This document shows positions 44,620 through 45,094 of a stretch of 45,094 nucleotides of DNA, in pieces (positions within the stretch are counted from its first letter, which is position 1; each line of letters starts with the position of its first letter). The notes under the pieces are model-generated. The model saw nothing but the letters and a program-made list of their open reading frames with translations. It did no database searches and was not told the DNA's origin. A program made the position numbers and the translations under genes. Where the stretch lies: the IMG/VR virus record IMGVR_UViG_3300033149_003380, positions 1-45,094 of that record. The stretch is one strand, 5' to 3'. The stretch comes from a virus.

Positions 44620-45094
44620 CTTGGAAAGAAAGCGATATTATCGCACAAGCCAAACAGCACAATCAACAACAAAAAAAAGAACGATATGTAAATGATATTC
44701 AAGAATCTTTTGGCTTAACAAGAGATTTAGATTATTATGATTTATTACAATTTTTCGATATTCAAAAAGAAGATTTGTTTAATAGAGAAGTAATAAGAAA
44801 GATAGATACTATATATGAGTATTTAAAAGAAAAAGGAAATGTTTTAAAAGAAGCAAAAAGACTTGATATACAACTAGGAAGACCCCTTTTAATGAATAAG
44901 TTAAATAAATTTTATAGCGAAATTCATTTATGGAATCTTGAGAAAGGAATTCAAGACAAACGCACAAGAGATATTAAAACCGAACAAATGATTAAAGAAA
45001 AAAAACAACTTCTTCAGTCTCGCTTATTAGATAAAAAGAAAGCACAAGAAAAAGCAAAATATCAACAAAAAGCGGAAATTGAAAGAGAAAAACA
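44592..45094 (+). CDS. N-terminal part of the junction-spanning coiled-coil protein
   Basis: Starts MESSSDAELTWKESDIIAQA inside the end of the last glycosyltransferase gene and is open to the window end, continuing at position 1 (stop 161). This part is mixed helical (DYYDLLQFFDIQKEDLFNRE, KEAKRLDIQLGRPLLMNKLN) before the Lys/Glu/Gln-rich coil. The central block RLDIQLGRPLLMNKLNKFYS might be a small helical DNA- or protein-binding domain. No family recognised. Confidence 0.75.
   Translation, partial: MESSSDAELTWKESDIIAQAKQHNQQQKKERYVNDIQESFGLTRDLDYYDLLQFFDIQKEDLFNREVIRKIDTIYEYLKEKGNVLKEAKRLDIQLGRPLLMNKLNKFYSEIHLWNLEKGIQDKRTRDIKTEQMIKEKKQLLQSRLLDKKKAQEKAKYQQKAEIEREK
45061..45094. repeat. Terminal direct repeat, right copy (assembly closure)
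   Basis: Identical to bases 1-34. Removing one copy gives a 45,060-bp circle in which the coiled-coil gene is continuous. Confidence 0.9.

Noticed and set aside
1-45094. CRISPR arrays, tRNA genes, insertion sequences, integrase
   Set aside because: No spaced palindromic repeats, cloverleaf sequences, transposase or recombinase motifs were found on reading both strands.
1-45094. Alternative genetic code (TGA or TAG reassigned)
   Set aside because: TGA and TAG end several genes exactly at ATGA-type overlaps or before the next gene, and the large genes contain neither in frame.

Overview
This window is a complete, circularly closed genome of an uncultivated tailed bacteriophage (Caudoviricetes). 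Bases 1-34 repeat exactly at 45061-45094, and one reading frame runs without interruption across the join, so the unit genome is about 45,060 bp. It is AT-rich, uses the standard code (TAA, TAG and TGA all act as stops) and is almost wholly transcribed rightward. The head genes (small and large terminase, portal, scaffold, major capsid protein), an adaptor-like and a beta-propeller protein, and the absence of any recognisable sheath, tube or tape measure suggest a short-tailed (podovirus-like) virion. I see no integrase, repressor, DNA polymerase or RNA polymerase, so it is probably virulent and relies on host replication. The host cannot be named from the sequence.

Layout: 44592 to 161 (through the join) is a coiled-coil protein. 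158-13869 holds virion and surface proteins: a decoration-like protein, two large beta-rich proteins with N-terminal membrane or signal segments, the adaptor, a propeller, a glycine-rich adhesin, and two internal or ejection proteins. 13998-17183 is a lysis-like module (XhlA-like and small holins, papain-like protease, CHAP hydrolase) interrupted by a GC-richer cassette of small genes (14198-15566). After two DnaA boxes and a promoter near 17200 comes the early region (17346-26368): many small translationally coupled genes, an HNH protein, a replication-initiator-like protein, a 3D-domain protein, a HAD phosphatase, an adenine methyltransferase, a second GC-richer cassette (GWxTD-domain protein, metallophosphoesterase) and a sigma-70 region-2-like protein. 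26369-27155 is a regulatory island with two leftward small genes, paired promoters and interleaved dyads that could form RNA pseudoknots. 27156-33544 is packaging and head. 34025-44619 is a 12-gene glycan cassette.

Two things stand out. First, the glycan cassette contains a [4Fe-4S]-type APS reductase (makes sulfite) whose gene overlaps that of a textbook UDP-sulfoquinovose synthase (joins sulfite to UDP-glucose). These lie among glycosyltransferases, a DegT aminotransferase, methyltransferases and an acetyltransferase. The phage therefore appears to carry its own route from activated sulfate to a sulfonated sugar donor, plausibly to decorate virion or host-surface glycans. Second, the major capsid gene is split by a 528-nt group I intron. 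Its P1 and P10 pairings can be read base by base and its HNH endonuclease gene lies in the P1 loop. Splicing restores a 324-residue capsid protein.

Other notable items are a hexapeptide-repeat gene shifted at an A8 tract, a methyltransferase with a frameshifted C-terminus, a CHAP hydrolase whose signal-peptide reading frame lacks an ATG, and a GC-rich interleaved-dyad structure just after the capsid gene.
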